DNA from: Serratia sp. UGAL515B_01
GTDB taxonomy: Bacteria; Pseudomonadota; Gammaproteobacteria; Enterobacterales; Enterobacteriaceae
Length of the DNA stretch: 64,000 nucleotides
Assembly (NCBI RefSeq): GCF_033095805.1
Contig: NZ_CP109901.1
Span: forward strand, 2,046,001-2,110,000
Direction: 5' to 3'
Shown: piece after piece, positions 20,265 to 29,184 of the stretch
Layout of the letters: the number at the start of each line of letters is the position of its first letter
How positions within the stretch are numbered: the stretch's first letter is position 1
Program-made: the position numbers and the translations under genes
The notes under the pieces: generated by a model
What the model was told of the DNA's origin: nothing
Seen by the model: the letters and a program-made list of their open reading frames with translations, nothing else
Database searches by the model: none

Positions 20265-20392
20265 GGGGTATTCCTCAACGGCGCCCTGTACGCCGAATTG
20301 GGAGAAAGTCTGTACCGCATGCGCACGGCTTCGCCGAGCCACAGGTAGCCCGCGGGAATACGCCAGCGCGCGGCAGAGTCAGGCTAAACGCG

Positions 20393-21811
20393 TCAGGCGT
20401 TTTTTAGCATCCATTCAATCTCAGTTTCGGTGATCAGCCGTTCAAACTGTATTAGCTCATCCGTTTTGCAGGCCAAATAGACACGGCTGAATCGTTCACC
20501 CAACAACGCATTCAGCACAGGCTGGTGTTCAAATTCATAGAGTGCATCACTCTGACGGATCGGGAAAGGTAACCCTTCCTGCTCCAGCCCATTACCCGTT
20601 ACAGGTTCAAGTAAAGGTAAAGACGTTTCGAGGCCATACACGATACCCGCCAGGATCGCTGCCATGACCAGATAGGGATTAGCATCAGCTCCCGCAACAC
20701 GATACTCAACACGATGGTTATCGCGATCGCCACAGGGGATACGCAATGCTACGGTACGGTTATTATGCCCCCAAGAAGCCTGGGTAGGAACATACATACC
20801 GGGTTGAAAACGGCGGTAAGCATTAACGTTAGGTGCTAACAAAGCCATAGAAGAAGGCATCAGTGTGATCATGCCGGCCAAAGCCTGTTTCAGCAGTGCT
20901 GAATCTTCGCCATCATCATCAGCAAAGACATTATTGCCTTTGTTATCCAACATACTGACATGCACATGCATACCACTTCCCGCATGTTCCTCATAAGGTT
21001 TGGCCATAAATGTCGCTTGCATATTGTGCTTTTCAGCCACCATGCGTATCAGTCGCTTCAACGACAGAGCATGATCGCAGGCCTGCAACACATCGCTAGT
21101 GTGATATAAATTAACCTCAAATTGCCCTGGCGAAGCCTCTGCCAGCGCACCATCAGCGGGGATCCCTTGCAGGCGTGCAAGTTCATCGATCTCTGTCAAT
21201 ACGTCAGCAAAGTGGTTTAGGTTATCCACAGAATAGACTTGGCTCTGGGTATTACGCTCCTGTGTACCTGGCGCACAGGGTGGCTGTAAGTCACCTTCTG
21301 AATCGCGCTTACGATCAATGAGATAGAACTCCAACTCTACCGCTACCACGGGGAAAAGCCCCCGCTGACGCAAACGCTGCCAGACTCGGTTCAGCACATT
21401 GCGCGGCTCAACGTCAAAGGGAGTACCATCTTCATCGACCATAGTGAGCAACACTTGGCCGATGTATTCAGGATCGGCCGCAGATGGCATTAAGGTACCC
21501 GCCACGGGTACACAGATATGATCTGGTTCGCCAAGTTCTTGCCCTAAACCCGCCTCTTCGACCACGTTACCCAGGATATCCATCGCAAACACCGAGGCAG
21601 GAAAATAGCAGCCTTTTTCAAGCTTGCTCAAGCCAGACACAGGAATACGTTTGCCGCGGAAAGTACCATTAAGATCGGTCAACAGTACATCGATATGCTG
21701 GGTTAATGGATAACGTTCCAGATAGTTTTTCACTTCTCGCTGGAACAGGCTACTTCGCCTTTCTTCATTGTGCTGAACAAAGTTTTCCACTTCTACGATG
21801 TTGGTTTGCAT
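20393..21811 (-). CDS. puuA: Gamma-glutamylputrescine synthetase PuuA
   Basis: ATP-dependent ligase joining glutamate and putrescine, the first step of the Puu pathway; glutamine-synthetase-like fold. Its 472 residues equal the E. coli enzyme. Seen: beta-grasp DVLLTDLNGTFRGKRIP, the metal/glutamate segment VAVELEFYLID, the ammonia-site-like GSGMHVHVSM, the ATP-binding PNVNAYRRFQPG and SWGHNNRTVALRIP. It is divergent from puuD across a 238-bp control region. Confidence 0.96.
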   Translation of the reverse strand: MQTNIVEVENFVQHNEERRSSLFQREVKNYLERYPLTQHIDVLLTDLNGTFRGKRIPVSGLSKLEKGCYFPASVFAMDILGNVVEEAGLGQELGEPDHICVPVAGTLMPSAADPEYIGQVLLTMVDEDGTPFDVEPRNVLNRVWQRLRQRGLFPVVAVELEFYLIDRKRDSEGDLQPPCAPGTQERNTQSQVYSVDNLNHFADVLTEIDELARLQGIPADGALAEASPGQFEVNLYHTSDVLQACDHALSLKRLIRMVAEKHNMQATFMAKPYEEHAGSGMHVHVSMLDNKGNNVFADDDGEDSALLKQALAGMITLMPSSMALLAPNVNAYRRFQPGMYVPTQASWGHNNRTVALRIPCGDRDNHRVEYRVAGADANPYLVMAAILAGIVYGLETSLPLLEPVTGNGLEQEGLPFPIRQSDALYEFEHQPVLNALLGERFSRVYLACKTDELIQFERLITETEIEWMLKNA

Positions 21812-21892
21812 GGTTCACCTACCGTTATGAGTTGTCTGTGGTTCTCACACTTATTGTTTGCGATGTTTTCTGATAATCTTGCTCAATATAAT

Positions 21893-22002
21893 GTCCACTA
21901 ATGAAACATAGATGCAACAAATTTGTTTTGCAAATGTTACTTTTGGTTTGAATATTGTCCACTCGACTGCTAAATTTAATTGATATTGAAACAGAAAAGG
22001 CG
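21893..22002. promoter_or_regulatory. puuA/puuD divergent control region, conserved with second locus
   Basis: Contains TCCACTAATGAAACATAG (21894-21911), TTTGCAAAT and CTGCTAAATTTA...AAAAGGCG (21967-22002). The same blocks recur in the same order at 58471-58578 in front of puuA2/puuR2. Two similar motifs, ATAATGTCCACT (21889-21900) and ATATTGTCCACT, may be operator half sites. PuuR is the obvious candidate binder; that is inference. Confidence 0.6.
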
Positions 22003-22049
22003 ACATGACGATTTGACGGTCATAATTTCGAACATACCAAGGGGATAGC

Positions 22050-22811
22050 ATGGCCAATATATTTAACAGACCAATTATCGGTGTGGTGATGTGTAGGTAC
22101 AGGTTAAATCAGCACTTAACTCAAACCCTGCAGGAAAAGTACCTAAACGCAGTATTAACCGCCGGAGGATTACCCATAGCATTACCGCACGCACTGGCGG
22201 AGCCTGAACTTCTGGAAGAACTACTGCAACACCTTGACGGCATCATGCTGCCGGGAAGCCCAAGTAATGTACAGCCGCACCTTTATGGTGAAAACGGCGA
22301 TGAGCCTGACGCCGATCCTGGGCGAGACGAATTGAGCCTGGCGATAATCACCCAGGCACTCAACAGGCGCATTCCCCTTTTCGCCATTTGTCGCGGTATG
22401 CAGGAGATGGTCGTTGCCACCCAAGGCTCGCTTTACCGCCGTTTATGTGAACTGCCTGCATTACTTGAACACCGAGAGGACCAGGACCTGCCGCTGGAAC
22501 AGCAATACGCTCCAGCACATGAAGTTACCGTGCACGAAGGAGGATTGCTTTCGCAACTACTGCCGGATTGCAACAAATTCTGGGTGAACTCATTGCATGG
22601 GCAAGGCGCAAAAGCTCTCGGCCCAAGCGTACGCATTGAGGCACAGGCCGCAGACGGCCTAGTGGAAGCCATCAGTATCCGCGACCAGCCCTTCGCACTC
22701 GGCGTACAGTGGCACCCGGAGTGGAACAGCGAAGAATATGCTTTATCCCGCCTGCTGTTCGAAGGGTTTATCACCGCTTGCAAGAACTATCAGAAGGAAA
22801 AACGCCTATGA
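22050..22811 (+). CDS. puuD: Gamma-glutamyl-GABA hydrolase PuuD
   Basis: Class I glutamine-amidotransferase-like hydrolase that releases GABA and glutamate from gamma-glutamyl-GABA. The 253-residue product contains the nucleophile elbow FAICRGMQEM with C114, at the same position as in E. coli, and the later His-x-Glu of QWHPEWNS. NSLHGQGAK and PGSPSNVQPHLYGENG are also family blocks. AGGGGAT precedes the start. Its stop overlaps the puuR start (ATGA), so puuDR are coupled, followed by puuC and puuB. Confidence 0.96.
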   Translation: MANIFNRPIIGVVMCRYRLNQHLTQTLQEKYLNAVLTAGGLPIALPHALAEPELLEELLQHLDGIMLPGSPSNVQPHLYGENGDEPDADPGRDELSLAIITQALNRRIPLFAICRGMQEMVVATQGSLYRRLCELPALLEHREDQDLPLEQQYAPAHEVTVHEGGLLSQLLPDCNKFWVNSLHGQGAKALGPSVRIEAQAADGLVEAISIRDQPFALGVQWHPEWNSEEYALSRLLFEGFITACKNYQKEKRL

Positions 22812-23365
22812 GCGACGTCAGCTTGGCACCGGGGAAACGCTTGTCAAAGATCCGTCAGCAATTAGGGTTATCACAGCGCCGAGCCGCCGAACTGTCTGGA
22901 TTAACACACAGCGCTATTAGCACCATTGAACAGGACAAAGTCAGTCCAGCCATCAGTACGCTGCAAAAATTACTGACGGTTTATGGGCTTTCATTATCGG
23001 CTTTTTTTGCCGAACCGGATAAACCGGACGAGCCTCAGATCATCATCAATCATGAAGACCTGATCGAAATTAGTAGCCAGGGAGTTTCGATGAAGCTGAT
23101 CCACAATGGTGATCCTAATCGAACTCTGGCAATGATGATCGAAACCTATGAGCCAGGAACAACGACTGGCGAAAGGCTCAAACATCAGGGGGAAGAGATC
23201 GGTACTTTACTGGAGGGTGAAGTCATGCTGCAGATCAATGGGCAAACCTATCATCTGCATGCAGGGCAAAGTTATGCCATCAATACCGGTATTCCTCATA
23301 GTTTCAGCAACACTTCGGCACGAATCTGCCGGATTATCAGCGCGCATACGCCGACGACATTCTGA
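22808..23365 (+). CDS. puuR: Puu repressor PuuR
   Basis: Putrescine-responsive repressor of the puu genes. The ATG at 22808 overlaps the puuD stop and gives 185 residues, the E. coli length. An N-terminal XRE-type helix-turn-helix lies at about residues 10-65 (LSKIRQQLGLSQRRAAELSG, LTHSAISTIEQDKVSPAIST). A C-terminal cupin domain covers about residues 100-185 (GEEIGTLLEGEVMLQINGQ, SYAINTGIPHSFSNTS). A near-identical paralog lies at 58752-59309. Confidence 0.95.
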   Translation: MSDVSLAPGKRLSKIRQQLGLSQRRAAELSGLTHSAISTIEQDKVSPAISTLQKLLTVYGLSLSAFFAEPDKPDEPQIIINHEDLIEISSQGVSMKLIHNGDPNRTLAMMIETYEPGTTTGERLKHQGEEIGTLLEGEVMLQINGQTYHLHAGQSYAINTGIPHSFSNTSARICRIISAHTPTTF

Positions 23366-23380
23366 TTAACGGAGCAAGGT

Positions 23381-24877
23381 ATGGACTTCCACCACTTGCA
23401 GTATTGGCAACAGCGGGCGCAAGCCCTAAAGATTGAGAATCGGCTGTTCATCGATGGTCACTATCTCCAAGCCGCTGAAGGTAAAACTTTCGCAGTGTAT
23501 GACCCTGCAGCACAGCGCAAACTCGTTGAAATGGCCTGTGGCAGCCACGTTGATGTCGATTTAGCGGTCAAAGCAGCACGCGAGGTGTTCGAACGCGGAG
23601 ACTGGTCACAGGCGGCCCCAACCCAACGCAAATCAATCCTACTCAAATTAGCCATGCTGATGGAAGAACATCAGGAACAGCTGGCATTGTTGGAAACACT
23701 GGATACCGGTAAACCCATCCGCCATAGTCTTCGTGACGACATTCCTGGCGCGATCCGTAGTATTCGCTGGTACGCAGAGGCCATCGATAAAGTTTATGGC
23801 GAGATTGCACCCACTGCTCATGATGCGCTAGCCCTGATCCACAGAGAACCAATTGGCGTAGTCGGTGCCATTATTCCGTGGAATTTCCCACTGCTGCTCG
23901 CCTGTTGGAAATTGGGACCCGCACTGGCCGCCGGTAACAGCGTGGTATTAAAACCGTCAGAAAAATCACCACTGACGGCAGTTTACTTGGGCGCATTGGC
24001 ACAACAGGCAGGTTTACCGGACGGCGTCCTGAACATTATTCCCGGCTATGGTTTTGATGCAGGCAAAGCATTGGCGCTGCACAACGATGTCGATGCTCTC
24101 ACCTTCACCGGCTCAACGTTGGTAGCCAAACAATTGATGAAGTATGCCGGCGAATCCAACATGAAGCGTGTCTGGCTGGAAGCCGGTGGCAAGAGCGCCA
24201 ATATCATTTTTGCCGACTGCGAAGATCTGGATAAGGCGGCGCAAAACGCAGCCGCAGGCATCTTCTACAATCAGGGACAGGTTTGCATCGCAGGAACCCG
24301 CTTGCTGGTAGAAGAGAGTATCCAACAGCCGTTTTTGCAGGCATTACGTAAACATGCAGCAACCTTTGCACCCGGCAATCCTCTTGATCCGCAAACGGTA
24401 ATGGGCACGCTTATCGATGATCAACACTGTGAAAAGGTCGCTGGCTATATCGAGCAAGGTTTGTCACAAGGAGCCTCGCTATTCCTTGATGGACGCCAAC
24501 ATCCTCAAGGGCAACACCCCAGCTATCTCGGCCCCACGATCCTCACCCAAGTGAACAATGCCATGAGCGTTGCGCGCGACGAAATATTCGGCCCTGTGCT
24601 CGCGGTAACAACGTTCAACGGCGAGCAAGAGGCGCTAAAACTGGCTAATGACAGTGAGTATGGGCTTGGTGCTGCCGTCTGGACAAGCAACCTGTCACGG
24701 GCTCATCGCGTGGCGCGCCAGTTAAAAGCGGGGACCGTGTTCGTCAACAATTATAATGATGGTGATATGACAGTGCCTTTTGGTGGTTACAAGCAGAGCG
24801 GCAACGGGCGCGATAAATCCTTACATGCGCTCGATAAATTCACCGAACTGAAAACCACCTGGATTTCACTGGAATAA
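23381..24877 (+). CDS. puuC: Gamma-glutamyl-gamma-aminobutyraldehyde dehydrogenase PuuC
   Basis: NAD(P)-dependent aldehyde dehydrogenase that oxidises gamma-glutamyl-gamma-aminobutyraldehyde to gamma-glutamyl-GABA. It has 498 residues (E. coli 495). Motifs: PWNFPLLLACWKLGPALAAG (cofactor-binding), the FTGSTLV loop, the general base Glu in WLEAGGKSAN and the catalytic Cys in NQGQVCIAGTR. It follows puuR by 15 bp with GGAG upstream, and precedes puuB by 10 bp, so puuDRCB read as one operon. Confidence 0.96.
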   Translation: MDFHHLQYWQQRAQALKIENRLFIDGHYLQAAEGKTFAVYDPAAQRKLVEMACGSHVDVDLAVKAAREVFERGDWSQAAPTQRKSILLKLAMLMEEHQEQLALLETLDTGKPIRHSLRDDIPGAIRSIRWYAEAIDKVYGEIAPTAHDALALIHREPIGVVGAIIPWNFPLLLACWKLGPALAAGNSVVLKPSEKSPLTAVYLGALAQQAGLPDGVLNIIPGYGFDAGKALALHNDVDALTFTGSTLVAKQLMKYAGESNMKRVWLEAGGKSANIIFADCEDLDKAAQNAAAGIFYNQGQVCIAGTRLLVEESIQQPFLQALRKHAATFAPGNPLDPQTVMGTLIDDQHCEKVAGYIEQGLSQGASLFLDGRQHPQGQHPSYLGPTILTQVNNAMSVARDEIFGPVLAVTTFNGEQEALKLANDSEYGLGAAVWTSNLSRAHRVARQLKAGTVFVNNYNDGDMTVPFGGYKQSGNGRDKSLHALDKFTELKTTWISLE

Positions 24878-24887
24878 GGACTGAATC

Positions 24888-26168
24888 ATGACTGAGCACG
24901 TGAAAAGTTATTATGCGGCAACGGCTAATGCCCATCAGCCTTATCCGCAGTTGAACGAATCGATCGAGTGTGACGTTTGCATCATTGGTGGCGGTTACAC
25001 CGGATTGTCTTCGGCACTGTTTCTGGTAGAAGCAGGCTATGACGTAGTGCTGTTGGAGTCAGCACGTATCGGTTTTGGCGCCAGCGGTCGTAACGGGGGA
25101 CAATTGGTCAACTCCTACAGCCGCGATATCGATGTTATCGAAGCTCGTTATGGGGCAGATAGCGCCAAAATGCTTGGCAGCATGATGTTTGAAGGAGCAG
25201 ATATCATCCGCAGCCGCATCGAGCGATATGCTATCCAATGTGATTATCGTCCGGGCGGTATTTTTGCTGCTCTCAATAACAAACAATATCATGCCCTGAT
25301 CGAGCAGAAACAGAACTGGGAACGTTACGGCAATACTCAACTTGAACTGCTAGACGGCGACCGTCTCCGTCAGGAAGTCGCCAGCGAACGTTATGTCGGT
25401 GCCTTGCTCGATCACCGTGGGGGCCATATGCATCCCCTCAACCTGGCACTTGGCGAAGCTGAGGCTATACGCTTACAAGGTGGGCGTATATTCGAGCAGT
25501 CTGCGGTCATTGATATCCGTTATGGTGAACCTGCTCTGGTCAGCACTGCCAACGGGCAGGTAAAGGCACGTTACGTTATCGTCGCGGGAAATGCTTACTT
25601 GGGCGATAAACTGGAACCAAGATTAGCAAAACGCAGCATGCCATGTGGCACCCAAGTCGTCACGACTGAGCCACTGACCCCAGAAGTGGCCGCATCACTG
25701 ATCCCAAAAAACTATTGCGTCGAAGACTGTAACTACCTTTTGGATTATTACCGTCTTACAGCTGACAATCGTCTGCTTTACGGTGGCGGTGTGGTTTACG
25801 GTGCCCGCGATCCAGACGATATCGATAACCTGATCCGCCCTAAACTGCTGAAAACCTTTCCACAGTTAAAAGGCATTCGCATCGACTACCGCTGGACAGG
25901 TAATTTCCTACTGACGCTATCGCGTATGCCACAATTTGGTAGGTTGGAAAACAATGTCTACTATATGCAAGGCTATAGTGGCCACGGCGTCACCTGTACT
26001 CATCTTGCAGGGAAGTTAATCACAGAGCTGATGCGTGGTGACGCAGAACGCTTTGATGCTTTTGCCAAACTGCCACACCTGCCGTTCTTTGGCGGACGTA
26101 ATCTGCAAATCCCGTTCACGGCGATTGGCGCCGCCTACTATACGTTACGGGATCGGATCGGCATTTAG
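24888..26168 (+). CDS. puuB: Gamma-glutamylputrescine oxidase PuuB
   Basis: FAD-dependent amine oxidase (DAO family) that oxidises gamma-glutamylputrescine to the aldehyde used by PuuC, producing hydrogen peroxide. The 426-residue product has an N-terminal dinucleotide fold (CDVCIIGGGYTGLSSALFL, about residues 28-46), FGASGRNGGQLVNSY and a C-terminal GYSGHGVTCTHLAGKL that binds FAD. Last gene of the operon; puuE, which follows in E. coli, is absent here. Confidence 0.95.
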   Translation: MTEHVKSYYAATANAHQPYPQLNESIECDVCIIGGGYTGLSSALFLVEAGYDVVLLESARIGFGASGRNGGQLVNSYSRDIDVIEARYGADSAKMLGSMMFEGADIIRSRIERYAIQCDYRPGGIFAALNNKQYHALIEQKQNWERYGNTQLELLDGDRLRQEVASERYVGALLDHRGGHMHPLNLALGEAEAIRLQGGRIFEQSAVIDIRYGEPALVSTANGQVKARYVIVAGNAYLGDKLEPRLAKRSMPCGTQVVTTEPLTPEVAASLIPKNYCVEDCNYLLDYYRLTADNRLLYGGGVVYGARDPDDIDNLIRPKLLKTFPQLKGIRIDYRWTGNFLLTLSRMPQFGRLENNVYYMQGYSGHGVTCTHLAGKLITELMRGDAERFDAFAKLPHLPFFGGRNLQIPFTAIGAAYYTLRDRIGI

Positions 26169-26280
26169 GCCACCAAAAGCGTAACACAGGTTGCGCCCCT
26201 GATTGCACGTAAGCCACAAGCTCACGGCCAATCAAAGTTCAGCCTAGGCGATCGCGATAGCCTATTATACCCATCGCAAG

Positions 26281-26301
26281 TGCGCCGAGCGGCTCGGCGC
26301 A
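26281..26301. repeat. GC-rich 21-bp palindrome after puuB
   Basis: TGCGCCGAGC-G-GCTCGGCGCA: perfect 10-bp arms with one central base, about 113 bp after puuB. As RNA it would fold into a very stable hairpin, but no T-run follows. It may end or stabilise the puuDRCB transcript. Confidence 0.45.
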
Positions 26302-26425
26302 ACATCGATTAGATCACCATCTCCGGCGAGTGAAGGCTGCAATTTACAAAGCGGCGGCTATATCATGAGCTATGTGCGGCTTAAGAGGATATACTGAACT
26401 CCCATACATCTATCCGGTGAAAGAT

Positions 26426-26587
26426 ATGTCTATCTTTGATGCCTTTAAGATGTTTAGTGACACATCAGTCAACGTCACTTGCCCAGAATGCGCTAAAAGT
26501 TCGCCGCAGGAACGACGAAAAGTAAAACGAAATATCACATTGATTTGTCCGCACTGTGGGCACTACTTCCGCCAAACGGAAGATTAA
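26426..26587 (+). CDS. YnfU-like zinc-ribbon microprotein
   Basis: A 53-residue protein beginning MSIFDAFKMFSD, with two zinc-binding knuckles CPEC (residues about 18-21) and CPHC (about 42-45) separated by a basic stretch (ERRKVKRNITLI), making one four-cysteine zinc ribbon. The ATG at 26426 is chosen because the family-like MSIF start follows GGTGAAAG; the frame extends 18 codons upstream without support. It resembles the small E. coli protein YnfU. Function is unknown; it stands alone, convergent with dsdA. Confidence 0.7.
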   Translation: MSIFDAFKMFSDTSVNVTCPECAKSSPQERRKVKRNITLICPHCGHYFRQTED

Positions 26588-26707
26588 AGGTGTATTCCAC
26601 AGTATGGACAGGAAATGTTTAATTCACTCACGGTGCTGTCACTACCTCAAAGCCTAGTATGACCGCGCTTTTGGATAGGCGATAACTCGGTCAATTTTGA
26701 GCACAAC

Positions 26708-28039
26708 TTAGTTTTTTGCCGCTGCGATATATCTGGCCATCTCTTCTGCGGGCACCATTCCACCACCGGTGGCCCAAACCAGATGTGTCGCGTTAGCTAT
26801 CTGTTCTTCGCCAATATGATGGTTGTCCAGGTAGTGCTGGTGCATACATACTCGTGCTGGCCCTGCCATTCCCGCCAGCGCGGAGGGTTCCAGTTGAATG
26901 TTTTCTTCACTGGCTAGCATACCGAGTAACTCATACATCTCCCGATCGTCCAGCGTATAGAATCCGTCCAAAAGGCGCTCCATTGCTCGGCCAACAAACC
27001 CAGAGGCTCTGCCAACCGCCAAGCCATCTGCTGCCGTGACGTTATCAATGCCAAGATCCTGTACCGCAATGTTATCGTGCAATCCAGTATGAACACCTAA
27101 CAGCATGCAAGGGGAATGCGTCGGTTCAGCAAAAATGCAATGAACGTCATCACCAAACGCCAGTTTTAAACCAAAAGCCACACCCCCCGGCCCACCACCC
27201 ACGCCACAAGGCAGATAGACGAACAATGGATGATTCTTATCAACCGTAATGTTCATCTGTTCAAACTGTTTTTTCAGACGACCACCTGCCACTGCATAGC
27301 CAAGAAAAAGCGTCTTTGAGTTCTCATCATCAATGAAGAAACAGCGTGGATCGGAACTCGCCTGCTTACGGCCTTGAGCGACAGCAACACCGTAATCCTG
27401 CACATACTCCACCACGTTGACACCATGTTCACGCAGTTTACGTTTTTTCCATTCACGCGCATCGGCCGACATATGCACATTCACGCTAAAACCCAGTTTG
27501 GTACTGATAATGCCAATCGACATCCCCAGATTTCCTGTTGAACCCACAGCAATACTGTATTGGCTGAAGAACTGACGGAATTTATCGCTAAACATGATGC
27601 TGTAATCATCCTCAACATCGAGTATTCCCGCTTCGATGGCCAGTTTTTCTGCATAAGTCAGCACTGCGTAAATTCCACCACGTGCTTTGATTGAACCGGA
27701 AATCGGCAGATGGCTATCTTTTTTCAACCAGACTCTGCCCGCAATAGCTTGCTCGTAACGCTGTTCAAGCGCTTTTTGCATCGCAGGGATTTCGACAACT
27801 TCAGACTCGATGATACCGTTCGATTTTTGCATTTCTGGAAAGGCCAGGCACAGATAAGGCGCAAAACGTCTCAGACGCGCTTCTGCCTCAGCCACCTCTT
27901 TTGACGTTAGTCCCACATAAGGTAGCCCTTCTTCTAGCGTTACCGTAATGGGGTTAAACCATGTCACTTCTTCCAAGTCGATCAGTCGTTGCACTAAGGG
28001 ATAATTCGCCACCAATCTTTCAATTTCTAGCGTGTTCAT
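26708..28039 (-). CDS. dsdA: D-serine dehydratase DsdA
   Basis: PLP-dependent lyase converting D-serine to pyruvate and ammonia; detoxifies and uses host D-serine. Starting at [10 protein letters not shown] (ATG 28037-28039) gives 443 residues against 442 in E. coli. The PLP lysine is K118 in SGSIKARGG, the same number as in E. coli. The phosphate-binding [12 protein letters not shown] and [15 protein letters not shown] are also present. The usual neighbours dsdC (regulator) and dsdX (permease) are not in this window. The nearby downstream gene is unrelated. Confidence 0.95.
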   Translation of the reverse strand: MNTLEIERLVANYPLVQRLIDLEEVTWFNPITVTLEEGLPYVGLTSKEVAEAEARLRRFAPYLCLAFPEMQKSNGIIESEVVEIPAMQKALEQRYEQAIAGRVWLKKDSHLPISGSIKARGGIYAVLTYAEKLAIEAGILDVEDDYSIMFSDKFRQFFSQYSIAVGSTGNLGMSIGIISTKLGFSVNVHMSADAREWKKRKLREHGVNVVEYVQDYGVAVAQGRKQASSDPRCFFIDDENSKTLFLGYAVAGGRLKKQFEQMNITVDKNHPLFVYLPCGVGGGPGGVAFGLKLAFGDDVHCIFAEPTHSPCMLLGVHTGLHDNIAVQDLGIDNVTAADGLAVGRASGFVGRAMERLLDGFYTLDDREMYELLGMLASEENIQLEPSALAGMAGPARVCMHQHYLDNHHIGEEQIANATHLVWATGGGMVPAEEMARYIAAAKN

Positions 28040-28548
28040 AAATATTCTCTTTTCGACCAAATAACACAGGAAAGCATGGGGGGTTATACCCAGCCCTATA
28101 AGCTAAATAGGCTATATGGACACCGCCCCGATGCAAGTAGGGGCAACTTTTTTCCTGACAATGTAGTCAAGAACATATATTCGGCTTAGTGAGCCCTGAT
28201 GAACATCCGTACTCTCTAGCCTCATGAGTTGCATGGCTTATGATGCCGGGGATAATGAGACCCGCGAGTTTGATATACGGATGGGGAATATATTCCTCAA
28301 GTCAAAGATGTCATTGACTATGCGGACAAATAAATAGATGGGTTCGACATGATGCTATTACCAAAAAATGCAGATAATGCCCCTTCAACTACCAAGCATT
28401 CGTCCTTAAATTTGTCTATAGGAATGGGCAATGGAATATAGCCGCCAGTAACTCCAAATTAAATTCCCGCCATGCCTCTATAGCCATGGCGGGGTTGGAA
28501 CATAGTACATCTGATGCACGATTAGGCTACCAGACTGTGTCCCACAGC
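28040..28548. other. Gene-free stretch upstream of dsdA
   Basis: Presumably carries the dsdA promoter at its left end. I see no ORF with support, no ERIC pattern and no dsdC remnant. A hairpin near the right end (28466-28494) belongs to the MCE operon. Confidence 0.5.
28466..28494 (-). terminator. Terminator of the MCE operon
   Basis: Arms CCCGCCATG and CATGGCGGG around CCTCTATAGC. Read on the minus strand the hairpin is followed by AATTTAATTT, 55 bp beyond the stop of the last gene. Confidence 0.65.
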
Positions 28549-29184
28549 CTAATTGACCGCCTGCTGGCGTGTCCATTCCAGCATTTGTGCTGCAAGCCGA
28601 TCGCTCGCCAAACCAAATGATTTGACAACCTGATCCATTCCTCTGCCCTCTATGGGTTGGCGTATCTCAAAGCTGCGGCTTACCATCACCTTGCGATCGG
28701 ACATACGTACCAGACGTGCATCAAAGCGGATCACAACTTCCCCTTTCTCTCCATGGTATACACCTTGGAATGAGGCCAAATCGCCGTTGATTTCAATATC
28801 CGCCAGCAGATTATCTTCATCACTACCCACTGAACGGAAACTGCCGTTGGCACGAAACTCCTGAATCAGGCGATTTCGCAACAATATCGGTGCCGGATCG
28901 CTCCAACGAGAGCCACTAAAAGAAGTGATCTCTGCCCCCTGAGGCTGAACGGCAATACGCGTGCCATTCAGAAATTGGCTGGTATTAGGCTGGACAATAC
29001 GCAGCGATTTACCCGTTGCTTGTCCACCGGCAGAAGCTGCCGGTTGTGCTGGCAGCAAATACACCTGCGATATCGGGCTTTCAGGTAAAATGGTGCAAGC
29101 CGCCAGTGGCAGAAACAATATCAAAGCCAACATGGGTAAAATATGGCGGCGTAAAGAGCCATGAATTGCGTTGGGATTAATCAT
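28549..29184 (-). CDS. ABC-type transport auxiliary lipoprotein (PqiC-like) of MCE system
   Basis: A 211-residue lipoprotein of the ABC_trans_aux (DUF330/PqiC) family. A signal peptide ends in the lipobox LAAC (LFLPLAACTILPESP), with Thr at +2, so outer-membrane sorting is expected. The mature part contains ISQVYLLPAQPA, SLRIVQPNTSQFLNGTRIAV, WSDPAPILLRNRLIQEF and LVRMSDRKVMVSRSF, typical of the family. The first codon shares one base with the stop of the upstream MCE gene. Inferred role: outer-membrane end of the lipid pathway formed by the three upstream genes. Confidence 0.88.
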   Translation of the reverse strand: MINPNAIHGSLRRHILPMLALILFLPLAACTILPESPISQVYLLPAQPAASAGGQATGKSLRIVQPNTSQFLNGTRIAVQPQGAEITSFSGSRWSDPAPILLRNRLIQEFRANGSFRSVGSDEDNLLADIEINGDLASFQGVYHGEKGEVVIRFDARLVRMSDRKVMVSRSFEIRQPIEGRGMDQVVKSFGLASDRLAAQMLEWTRQQAVN

